Of a DNA stretch of 64,000 bases, positions 16,312 through 23,738 are shown piece after piece (within the stretch, counting starts at the first letter, position 1; every line of letters begins with the position of its first letter). Both the position numbers and the translations under genes were made by a program. The DNA is from Candidatus Omnitrophota bacterium (GTDB lineage: Bacteria > Omnitrophota > JACPQZ01). Below the pieces are notes generated by a model that searched no databases, was not told where the DNA came from, and saw only the letters and a program-made list of their open reading frames with translations. Where the stretch lies: NCBI GenBank assembly GCA_016190205.1, contig JACPQZ010000038.1, positions 1 through 64,000 of the forward strand, in the 5' to 3' direction.

Positions 16312-17375
16312 TTGGCGTATACCGTCATCCCTATCATGTAGAAAACTGTCAGAAACCCCGCGAGCCAGGCGAGCCAATGCGCTTGGCCCCGGGCCGCCGG
16401 CCGGTCGAGCCAGGGGACTAAGATCAAGACCAGCCCCGCAAGACCCATGGCGACAATCGCCACAAGCTCCCCCTCAAGCCCCAGGATGTGCCCCGGGAAA
16501 AACTTGAGCGTCTGAAACATCCACAAAAAGTACCACTCCGGCTCGATTCCGGCCGGTGTCGGGGCAAAGGGATCCGCCTTCTCGCCCACCGTGGCCGGAT
16601 AATAGGCGCTCAAGGCAAGCACTATCCCGAGCATGACCGACCAGGCGGCCAGATCCCGCAGGAGAAAATTTGGGATAAAGGGCATGGCGCGCTCCGACCG
16701 CACGGATAAAGGCCGGCTCATCCCCTGAAGCTGAACCATCATAAGATGCGCGCCCAATAGGAAGAAAAGGCAGACGGGGAGCGCCGCGATATGGAACCAA
16801 AAGAAGCGGGAAAGTGTCGCGTCCCCCACATCCGCCCCGCCGCGCAGGAAAGTGCTCAACACCTTTCCGATCACAGGGACGCTTGAGGCGATCTCCGTCC
16901 CCACTTTTGTGGCGAAAAAGGAGAGCGTGTTCCAGGGAAGGAGGTACCCGGTGAAACCAAAGCCCATAAGGAGAAAAAAAAGGAGACAGCCCGTGACCCA
17001 GGTGAGCTCCCGGGGCGGCCGGTAGGCCTTCAGGAAAAACGCGCTCGCCATGTGGATGAAGGCCGAGAGGATAGCCATGTTCGCCGCCCAGGCGTGCACC
17101 GAACGCACGAGCCACCCAAACTCGACCTTCGTCATGATAAGGCGCACCGACTCGTGCGCCTCGCCCACAGAGGGCCTGTAGTACAAAAGGAGGAGGAGCC
17201 CGCTCAAGATCTGCACCGCGACCAAGACAAGCGTCGTTCCGCCCAGATAGTACCAAAGAGAGTGGCCGTGGACCGGCACAGTCTTGTGCGTGACAAGCTC
17301 GCCCAAGCCCCCCAAGTTGTAGCGGGCTTGAAAAAAAGACTTGAGCCTCTCGCGGGCGCCCATGGGTGAACCCAT
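16290..17375 (-). CDS. Cytochrome b of a bc-type quinol:cytochrome c oxidoreductase
   Basis: An integral membrane b-heme subunit of about 361 residues. Heme-ligand histidines are visible in SVHAWAANMAILSAFIHM and in FFWFHIAALP with the following GAHLMM. The quinol-site motif PEWY occurs in GIEPEWYFLWMFQ, so the N-terminal cytochrome b and C-terminal subunit IV parts are fused. ATG 17375 is chosen just after the Rieske stop; a second ATG lies at 17363. With the Rieske protein and the multiheme cytochromes it forms a non-canonical bc complex in which a multiheme protein takes the place of cytochrome c1. Confidence 0.9.
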   Translation of the reverse strand: MGSPMGARERLKSFFQARYNLGGLGELVTHKTVPVHGHSLWYYLGGTTLVLVAVQILSGLLLLLYYRPSVGEAHESVRLIMTKVEFGWLVRSVHAWAANMAILSAFIHMASAFFLKAYRPPRELTWVTGCLLFFLLMGFGFTGYLLPWNTLSFFATKVGTEIASSVPVIGKVLSTFLRGGADVGDATLSRFFWFHIAALPVCLFFLLGAHLMMVQLQGMSRPLSVRSERAMPFIPNFLLRDLAAWSVMLGIVLALSAYYPATVGEKADPFAPTPAGIEPEWYFLWMFQTLKFFPGHILGLEGELVAIVAMGLAGLVLILVPWLDRPAARGQAHWLAWLAGFLTVFYMIGMTVYAKWFIARH

Positions 17376-17379
17376 CGCG

Positions 17380-17841
17380 TTATCCGGTCTTGGTGACCAC
17401 GACGTCTTCCCCGCGCACATTCACCTCGTAGTTTTCCAGGGGACGCGGGGGCGGGCCGGAAATGACTTGTCCTTTGAGATCGAATCTCCCGTTGTGGCAG
17501 GCGCACCAGATGGAGCGGGAGGCATCGTCGTACTGAACCGTGCAGTTTAAGTGGGTACAGACGGCGGAGTAAGCTTTGAGTTCCCCCTCAAGGGTGTGCA
17601 CCAAAAGCCCCGGCCGGTTCCCGAAGCGGAAGATCTTGGCCGAATTGGGTTTTAAGTCGCCTATCTTGGCCGCGACGACGCTGGATTGTGCGGCCTCAAC
17701 GCCTGGAGGGGGCTTGAGATAACGCAGGATGGGATAGAAGGCGGCGGCCAGAATGGCAAGGAGCGAGCCGTTTAAGGCGGATTGACAGAAAGACCTTCGT
17801 GTGATGAAAAACCCGCGTGCTCCCGGGCGATCTGCCCTCAT
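17380..17841 (-). CDS. Rieske [2Fe-2S] protein
   Basis: The 153-residue subunit has a basic N-terminus with TRRSFCQSAL, a Tat-like signal anchor, and a single hydrophobic helix. The Rieske fold follows, with cluster ligands in CTHLNC and CACHNG and the proline loop GPPPRPLENYEV. It accepts one electron from quinol at the cytochrome b site. It is followed after 4 nt by cytochrome b, and preceded after 28 nt by the outer-membrane barrel gene. Confidence 0.93.
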   Translation of the reverse strand: MRADRPGARGFFITRRSFCQSALNGSLLAILAAAFYPILRYLKPPPGVEAAQSSVVAAKIGDLKPNSAKIFRFGNRPGLLVHTLEGELKAYSAVCTHLNCTVQYDDASRSIWCACHNGRFDLKGQVISGPPPRPLENYEVNVRGEDVVVTKTG

Positions 17842-17869
17842 GTGACTTTACCCCCACCCAGAGATCGTA

Positions 17870-19927
17870 TCAGAAGGTCTTGGAGACCGCAAGTGAGACG
17901 AGATGCGCCTTGTACTTTCCTATTTCAGCCTGCGAGCCGGGCTGGTAGTGGTAATACCCGTACTCGGCCCTGACCGAGGTGTCTTGAGCAAGCTCACAGC
18001 GGAGGCCGCAGGTGAGATCAATTTGACCAAAGTCCGCACCCAGCGGAAGCCCGGTCGACGTAAAATCGTTGAAATTGTCGGCCTCGGAATACTGCGCAGA
18101 GGCGTCGAGCGTAAGATTGGGTCTCATCATATAATCGGCCCCGACAAGCCAGGTATTGACGTCCGCGTTAAACACCGGGACCTGCCCGCTTGCGGCAAGC
18201 CTCGCCGGGGTCACGGTGGCCGCCGTCTGATGCGAGAATGAGCCCATCAGCATGAGCTCCCTAAGCACGTGGATGGTCAGGTCATAAGTATAGGTGTGTG
18301 AGGTAAACTCGCTTTTCCTCCTGGGCTCGCTTTCCGCGCGTGTCAGGTAATCTTTGTCCTGAAGCTGATAACGAAATGAGGTGCGGACCTTGCGGACGGG
18401 ACGAAGGCTCACGCGCGCCATGATCTCATCCGTATCGATACTCATCCCGTCCATAAAGGCTGAACGGGCCGCGGTCGAACCGGGATCGGTCTCAAAGAGA
18501 TCGTCATAGTCCTGGTTGTCCCGGCGGTGCCGGTAGTGGGTGGTGAGATCGACATAATGCACCGGGGTCACCCTGCCTCCCACGGTCACAGTCCCCCGAT
18601 CGGCATCCGTAATCGTGTCGCGCTCGAAGCTGACAGCGCCGGTGGCGTAGCTCACAGACTGCTCTTCCAGCTTGATCCTGGACTGCTCAAGCTCTAGTTC
18701 CGAGTAGAGCGCCGTATAGGGGATCCCGGTGTAATGGATGTTGAGCCCCTCCCCCCACCTCACGGCTGTCGAGTCATTGGTGCTGATTTCGGCCTCTTCA
18801 ACAAATCCGTCAGGCGTGCTGCCGCCCGAACTATTGGGATTACTATCCTCCGGATACCTGGAATTGCTGTCCCGGCTCACCAGTTCTGACTTAAGTTTAA
18901 GTCCCACTGCCACGTCCTCCCACTCATAGAGCACGGCATTTCCCACCCACGTATGGGTAAAATAATCATTATCAGCGGTGGCATCCCGCTTTTGCTTGGG
19001 GTTACTGAAATTGGTGATCACCCCGTTCTCATTCGTTTCAAAGATGTCTTCCAGTTCCGTAAAATTGAGATACGCGAACTGGTAACCCCCCGACGTAAAG
19101 AGTTTCCGGTCCCAAAACCACCTTTCTGCACCTAAGAAAGTTGTGTACAAATCGCTCTCCGGGCTTTGGAGTTGCCGCCGGATCTTTTTGTCGGAAGCTG
19201 TCGTGGTCGTGGAGAGGCTCTTTTCTACGCGGGTCGATTCGGTCCGGACGAATTCCACGTGCTGTTTCCCCGTGAGCCGCGCGCCGCGAAAGTCATCTGC
19301 GACTTCGAGCTCCAGCATATCCACCCGCTCATCAAAGTCCTGCCACGAGGGCCCGATAAAACGCGTGGTGCTCCCTTCCTTCACTCCCGCCCAGGTCAAA
19401 CGGGATTTCGCCCCATCCTTAAACTCACGCTCATACGTAAAGGTGATTTCCGGCACGTCTTCCTTGCGGAGCCCGGTCTTAAAACCGAAGTGGCCGATCT
19501 CAAGTTCAAGATCTTTATCCGCATCCTGGCCGGACAAGGTGCCGAAGCGGTAGTACACGCCTCCGGTATTGTCAAAGTACTTGCTGAACTCATTGTAGTC
19601 AAACGTTAGAAAACCCAGACCTTCTTTTTTTAGCGTAATCTCCCCTCCCAGATCGTTCTGATCTATGAGGGCATGCGCCTCGGAGGAGAGCTGGGTGCCA
19701 TCCGCGAGTCCATAATTAAACTCGAAGTCCTCCACGCCAAACACGTAACGATCGCGCATCCACTGGTGTTCCCGAAACTTAGGCCTGTCTCCATCCACAG
19801 AGATATATCGCAGCGGGAGAACAGAAATCCCAACCTCGGGATCCCCGGCCTGCGCCGGGCCGCCCCATGAGAGCAGAACCCACATCGCTCCGGCCGATAA
19901 TAACCCGATGATCTTGGCGCGCATCAT
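17870..19927 (-). CDS. MtrB/PioB-like outer-membrane beta-barrel
   Basis: A 685-residue protein with a signal peptide ending near GPAQA and many amphipathic strands up to a terminal aromatic signal (LAVSKTF). Length and position directly after an MtrA-like cytochrome gene (14 bp) match MtrB/PioB, the barrel that sheathes a multiheme wire through the outer membrane. The N-terminal CXXC of Shewanella MtrB is absent, as far as I can see. Family assignment rests on size, topology and context rather than a short motif. No extracellular MtrC-like cytochrome is encoded in the window. Confidence 0.7.
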   Translation of the reverse strand: MMRAKIIGLLSAGAMWVLLSWGGPAQAGDPEVGISVLPLRYISVDGDRPKFREHQWMRDRYVFGVEDFEFNYGLADGTQLSSEAHALIDQNDLGGEITLKKEGLGFLTFDYNEFSKYFDNTGGVYYRFGTLSGQDADKDLELEIGHFGFKTGLRKEDVPEITFTYEREFKDGAKSRLTWAGVKEGSTTRFIGPSWQDFDERVDMLELEVADDFRGARLTGKQHVEFVRTESTRVEKSLSTTTTASDKKIRRQLQSPESDLYTTFLGAERWFWDRKLFTSGGYQFAYLNFTELEDIFETNENGVITNFSNPKQKRDATADNDYFTHTWVGNAVLYEWEDVAVGLKLKSELVSRDSNSRYPEDSNPNSSGGSTPDGFVEEAEISTNDSTAVRWGEGLNIHYTGIPYTALYSELELEQSRIKLEEQSVSYATGAVSFERDTITDADRGTVTVGGRVTPVHYVDLTTHYRHRRDNQDYDDLFETDPGSTAARSAFMDGMSIDTDEIMARVSLRPVRKVRTSFRYQLQDKDYLTRAESEPRRKSEFTSHTYTYDLTIHVLRELMLMGSFSHQTAATVTPARLAASGQVPVFNADVNTWLVGADYMMRPNLTLDASAQYSEADNFNDFTSTGLPLGADFGQIDLTCGLRCELAQDTSVRAEYGYYHYQPGSQAEIGKYKAHLVSLAVSKTF

Positions 19928-19941
19928 GCCCCCCTTAGCTT

Positions 19942-20718
19942 TTAATAGCGCAAATGGTCATCAAAATTCGAGCCGTGCGGTGCCGTGTGGCACCCGGCGC
20001 TAAAACATGTCCCTTGCGCAAGATTGGCCGTATGGCTTCTCTTGCCAATGGTCGGAAAATTAACCTGGGTATGGCACCGCAGACACAGGGTGCTGTCACG
20101 CGCGATCAGCATCTTCGCATGCATGGAACCATGCACCTTGTGGCAGGTCGTGCAGCCCTCGCGCAGGGCCTCATGCTCCCACACGAAGGGCCCCCTCTGC
20201 TCCTTATGGCATTTGTAGCAGGCCTCGTTGATGTCCTGAAGGGTCGTGGCTGACCAGGGCCTGACCTCGGTCCCGTGGGGGCTGTGGCAGTCGGCACAGC
20301 TCATCTTGCCCTCTAAGACAGGGTGATGAAAGGAAAGCTTAAATTCCATTTTCTTGTCCAGGTGACATTCAAAACAGGTGCTGGGGTCCTTCCGGGGATT
20401 TACAATCCCTCCCACACCCTTCCCGCCCCCCGCCGCCACGTGGAGGCTCCCCGGGCCATGGCACATCTCGCAACCCTGCCGTTCAAGACCCTCTCCCTTC
20501 ACATTGATACGCGCATGGGTGGAAAGCTTAAATTCCTGGTGCTCCTTGTCGTGACACATGGCACACGTCTCGGTACCAACGAATGTCGCTTCTTCGGACT
20601 CCTCTCCTTGAGGCTCACCCTCATCGGCCCACACCGATGTGGCACCCAATAGACACACGGCAACGAAAGCAATCCCCCATCCCGCCTGTTTCATCAAACC
20701 TCTTCGTGAGCCGCGCAT
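19942..20718 (-). CDS. MtrA/DmsE-like octaheme cytochrome c
   Basis: A 258-residue periplasmic cytochrome with a signal peptide and a ribosome site GGAGG before ATG 20718. There are seven CXXCH sites (CAMCH, CEMCH, CFECH, CADCH, CYKCH, CTTCH, CLRCH) and one CX4CH (CFSAGCH). The spacing and linkers (STHARINVKGEG, CEMCHGPGSLH, SPHG, KVHGSMH) are those of the DmsE/MtrA/PioA family, which normally holds ten hemes. It probably inserts in the adjacent MtrB-like barrel to conduct electrons across the outer membrane. Confidence 0.83.
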   Translation of the reverse strand: MRGSRRGLMKQAGWGIAFVAVCLLGATSVWADEGEPQGEESEEATFVGTETCAMCHDKEHQEFKLSTHARINVKGEGLERQGCEMCHGPGSLHVAAGGGKGVGGIVNPRKDPSTCFECHLDKKMEFKLSFHHPVLEGKMSCADCHSPHGTEVRPWSATTLQDINEACYKCHKEQRGPFVWEHEALREGCTTCHKVHGSMHAKMLIARDSTLCLRCHTQVNFPTIGKRSHTANLAQGTCFSAGCHTAPHGSNFDDHLRY

Positions 20719-20735
20719 ATTTGTGCCTCCTTGGG

Positions 20736-21155
20736 CTATTCAGATTGTGCGGGAGTGCCCGCCGTATCCGTGCCCGCCGCACCACCCGCAGCCGGAGGGG
20801 TCACCCCCTCGGGATGCGACGCGGGATCCGCAAGATCGGTGCCCTGTTCCCATTCCATAAGATTGGCGGCTCCGTCCTGGTCGGCATCTTCCTGATCCAG
20901 GAGGTGGAAGTCCGCCTCCGCCAGGATCTTGGCCGCCCCTCCGGGCTTCGTGGCCTTGAGACTCAACCCATAGACATTGAGGTCATCCGCCTTTCCCATG
21001 GCCCCCTGGTGGCAGACCTTGCAGGAATAGGCCTTCGCGTCCTTCCCCGGATAGGCTTTTTTGAAGGTCATCAGGTTCTGAACCGTCGCCTCTGCGCCCG
21101 GGCAAACGGAAAAAAGAATAAAACTTGAGACGATTAAGAGACCTGCACGGGACAT
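20736..21155 (-). CDS. Small monoheme cytochrome with EF-hand-like calcium motif
   Basis: A 139-residue secreted protein. ATG 21155 follows AAGGAGG and starts a signal peptide (LLIVSSFILFSVCPGAEA). One heme site, CKVCH, occurs in YSCKVCHQGAMGK. Further on, DADQDGAANLMEWEQGTD is a thrombospondin-3/EF-hand-like Ca-binding loop. The tail is rich in Ala, Gly and Pro. It overlaps the end of hemA by 22 nt and precedes the octaheme cytochrome, so a role as electron carrier or assembly factor of the conduit is likely but unproven. Confidence 0.72.
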   Translation of the reverse strand: MSRAGLLIVSSFILFSVCPGAEATVQNLMTFKKAYPGKDAKAYSCKVCHQGAMGKADDLNVYGLSLKATKPGGAAKILAEADFHLLDQEDADQDGAANLMEWEQGTDLADPASHPEGVTPPAAGGAAGTDTAGTPAQSE

Positions 21156-22192
21156 GTGACTTCCTCCTTTAAAGGACCACGGTTTAACCATTCCATAAAA
21201 TGCTCTACCTGATCATGCAAGATAAGTTCACACGCCGGGAGGTGCCTTCCCCGTTCCTTGAGCGCGGCTTGGGACGCGGCGGTAAGATCATCGATATTCT
21301 TAAGGTGCACGCCGCGCACCTCGCCCGCCGCGGGGTCCACGTTGCGGGGGACGGCGAGATCCAATAGATAAACGGGTCTCCCGCTGCGGCGGGTCATGAC
21401 GGCGAGCATGTCCTCGCGGCTTAATACATAATGGGGTGCCTGGGTTGAGAGTACGGCGAGATCCACCTCTTCCAAATATCTCATCCCCTCTTCCCACGAA
21501 GCCCATCCTGCCCGGCAAATCTCCGCCAGGTCCTGGGCCCTGGAGAGGGTGCGATTGACGACCCAGAGCCGGCCCAATCCAGCCTGGGTGAGATTCCGGG
21601 CCGTAGACTCCGAGGCCTTGCCCGCCCCCCAAACGAGCGCGCTTCTACATTCAAGATCCTGTCCCAAGGACTCGCGCGCCCAGCGCACGACCATGGATCC
21701 TATGGAGGTCTGCCCCTTTGCGATATCGGTTCGCGAACGCACGAGGTGCGCGCAGTGAAATGCCTTCTGAAAAAGCCGGTTTAAAATGGAATCCGCGGCC
21801 CCCGCGCTTACGGCCGCGCCATAGGCGTGCTTGACCTGGGCCGTGATCTCGGTTTCTCCCAAAATCATGGAATCCAGACCTGCCGTCACGCGAAAGAGGT
21901 GGTGCGCCGCCTCCCGCCTTTCCATCCAGTACAAGTGTGCCTCGAATTCGGAAGGCTCCAGATGACTTAAGCCCGCTAAAAGCTCCACTCCTTGAGCGCG
22001 CGCTTCGTGGAGATTACCACTTACCGCGTAAAGCTCCGTCCGGTTACAGGTAGACAAAATAACCGCTTCCTGAATGGAAGCGGTTAAGAGTCCTGGGAGG
22101 GCCTTTGGTAAATCCCGTGACGGGATGGAAAGCCGCTCGCGCAGATGGATGGGCGCGGTGCGGTGATTCATTCCTAAGACGGATAGGGACAT
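21134..22192 (-). CDS. hemA: Glutamyl-tRNA reductase, short form lacking C-terminal dimerisation region
   Basis: Makes glutamate-1-semialdehyde from glutamyl-tRNA, the first committed step of heme and siroheme synthesis. The catalytic domain shows STCNRTELY with the nucleophilic Cys, followed by the NADPH domain (VWGAGKASESTARNL). ATG 22192 follows GGGAGGG. At about 352 residues it is shorter than usual (around 420): it ends soon after FMEWLNRGP, where family members continue into a dimerisation domain. It is the first gene of the cytochrome operon, downstream of a palindromic operator, and no other heme-synthesis gene is nearby. It may be a dedicated extra copy. Confidence 0.86.
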   Translation of the reverse strand: MSLSVLGMNHRTAPIHLRERLSIPSRDLPKALPGLLTASIQEAVILSTCNRTELYAVSGNLHEARAQGVELLAGLSHLEPSEFEAHLYWMERREAAHHLFRVTAGLDSMILGETEITAQVKHAYGAAVSAGAADSILNRLFQKAFHCAHLVRSRTDIAKGQTSIGSMVVRWARESLGQDLECRSALVWGAGKASESTARNLTQAGLGRLWVVNRTLSRAQDLAEICRAGWASWEEGMRYLEEVDLAVLSTQAPHYVLSREDMLAVMTRRSGRPVYLLDLAVPRNVDPAAGEVRGVHLKNIDDLTAASQAALKERGRHLPACELILHDQVEHFMEWLNRGPLKEEVTCPVQVS

Positions 22193-22223
22193 GACCCTCC
22201 CAAACAAACGCTGTTTGAGCCCC

Positions 22224-22268
22224 CATGATAAGACAGGTCCGGGGAGACTACTATGATACAGGTCATAG
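22224..22268 (-). promoter_or_regulatory. FNR/Crp-type operator and -10 upstream of hemA/cytochrome operon
   Basis: CTATGATACAGGTCATAG at 22251-22268 is a palindrome with the TGA-N6-TCA core. A reverse-strand -10 TATCAT at 22229-22224 predicts a start near 22217, so the site centre (22259.5) lies near -42, as for class II activation. A second possible -10 (TATACT, 22299-22294) lies upstream; from that promoter the site would repress. Confidence 0.6.
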
Positions 22269-22353
22269 AGCCAACGATCATAAATTAACCCCTAGTATAA
22301 GTTACAAGAAGGGGTCAGGTGAAGAACGAATATTAATACTATAGGCTGGGCGC

Positions 22354-23019
22354 TTAATTGCAGTTTCGCAGGATACCCTTAAGCTGCCGGGGGGCTAATA
22401 TCGTAATCCAGCCCCTGCCGGACGAAACCCATCCCTTTTGCTTGAGGTGCGCCAGCGTGCGGATGGAGGTCTCCCAGCGCGTGCCCACCATACGCGCGAG
22501 CTCCTGGTGCGTAATGGGAACGGTCCGGCCGAAGGAATTTCGGAGTTTTAAGAGGACGTGCACGAGCCTCTGCTCCACGCTGGCCTGGGAGAGGCTGATC
22601 ATCTCCGCCATGTGGCGCATGCGGTCGCAGCAGCTTAAGAGGACCCGGGATGCGAACTTGGGGTAGCGGCTTAACAGTTTAAGAAACGCGGCCCTCGGTA
22701 TGCGGAGAAAGCTCGCATCCGTAGCCGCCACGGCGCGTGTGGAGTAGACGCCCCCCCCATCCAGGGCGGAGATCCCGCACAGGGCCTCGTCGGGCGTCAG
22801 GATAAAAATGGTGGCGTACCCCCCGTTTAAGGTGTGTTTAATAAGATACACCCAGCCGCTTTCGATGATCCAGACAAACTCGGCCGGGTCCCCTTCATCG
22901 AAGATGACCTTGCCCTTCTTAAATTTAAGGAATTCCAGCTCCCGGGATAGGCCCCTCCGCGCCGAGCTCGGCATGGAGCAGAAATAGGAGATCCGGTCCA
23001 GGGAATCGAGGGTAATCAT
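22354..23019 (-). CDS. Crp/Fnr-family transcriptional regulator (second of two)
   Basis: A 221-residue regulator with an N-terminal cyclic-nucleotide-binding-like beta roll (KGKVIFDEGDPAEFVWIIESG) and a C-terminal winged helix-turn-helix. The recognition helix TRWETSIRTLAHLKQKGW keeps the Glu and Arg that read the TGA half-site in CRP and FNR. Cysteines occur near the N-terminus (YFCSMP) and at LLSCCDRM. No FNR-type N-terminal Cys cluster is obvious. ATG 23019 is preferred to GTG 23046. It lies 47 bp after the first regulator in the siroheme reductase operon and just upstream of the hemA operator. Confidence 0.86.
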   Translation of the reverse strand: MITLDSLDRISYFCSMPSSARRGLSRELEFLKFKKGKVIFDEGDPAEFVWIIESGWVYLIKHTLNGGYATIFILTPDEALCGISALDGGGVYSTRAVAATDASFLRIPRAAFLKLLSRYPKFASRVLLSCCDRMRHMAEMISLSQASVEQRLVHVLLKLRNSFGRTVPITHQELARMVGTRWETSIRTLAHLKQKGWVSSGRGWITILAPRQLKGILRNCN

Positions 23020-23066
23020 GGCGGTACCAAGATACCCCCTCGGCACGAAGTCTTCTATGATTAAGA

Positions 23067-23738
23067 TCAGGGTTTGGGAGAGTGATTGAGGAAAGCCGCC
23101 AGGCCTTCGGAATTGGTGATCGTGGTCTTGCCGCGTGAAGATTGAATCAAGCCCTGCTGCTTGAAACGGCTCAAGATCCGGATGGCCGTCTCATGGGTGG
23201 TGCCGGCGATCTCGGCAAACTCCTGGCGGGTCAACGGGATGGTACCTGAAAATTTCTTGCCCAATACGAGCAGGGTATGGGCGAGCCTAAGTTCCGCCGG
23301 TTCGTACAGCCGGCAGCCGGCCCGTTCCACGATCCTCAAGCGCTCGCAGAAAAGGCACATGACGTCTTGCGTGAAATCAAAAGACCGCCTCATGATGCCG
23401 TGCATGGCCTGAATGGGAATGCGCATGACGGTCGTGGGCTCCGCCGCCACGGCATCCGCAGGGTAGGGCTTGCGGTCTAAGGAAGGAAGACAGCAAAACA
23501 CCTCGCCGCGGGTCATGACACAAGTCGTACTCACCTTGCCGTCGGCCAGGACTTTTAAAAGATGCACGCGCCCGCTCTTGACGAGCCAAACGGCATCGGA
23601 GGGCTGGCCCTCATAAAAGATGACCTCTCCTTTGGCAAAATGCTTTTCGGACGAGGCCTCCGCCAGACGGTGCTGGTCTTCCCGGCTTAAACGGCGGAAG
23701 GGATCTGTCTTTTGAAGGAGCGCGCCATTTTCGGTCAT
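23067..23738 (-). CDS. Crp/Fnr-family transcriptional regulator (first of two), cysteine-rich
   Basis: The 223-residue regulator starts at ATG 23738, overlapping the siroheme reductase stop (ATGA). The beta-roll sensor domain (FAKGEVIFYEGQPSDAVWLV) is followed by a helix-turn-helix with recognition helix TTHETAIRILSRFKQQGL; Glu and Arg are spaced to contact TGA. Cysteines are numerous: TTCVM, VFCCLP, MCLFCERL and AGCRL, possible ligands for an Fe-S cluster or heme, or redox thiols. Likely signals are O2, NO or redox state. It is a good candidate for the protein that binds the four TGAT-N4-RTCA palindromes. Confidence 0.87.
   Translation of the reverse strand: MTENGALLQKTDPFRRLSREDQHRLAEASSEKHFAKGEVIFYEGQPSDAVWLVKSGRVHLLKVLADGKVSTTCVMTRGEVFCCLPSLDRKPYPADAVAAEPTTVMRIPIQAMHGIMRRSFDFTQDVMCLFCERLRIVERAGCRLYEPAELRLAHTLLVLGKKFSGTIPLTRQEFAEIAGTTHETAIRILSRFKQQGLIQSSRGKTTITNSEGLAAFLNHSPKP

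Noticed and set aside
22294-22299. TATACT as the sole hemA promoter
   Set aside because: It lacks a good -35 and would place the palindrome downstream of the start; the TATCAT at 22229-22224 fits the activator geometry better, though both may be used.
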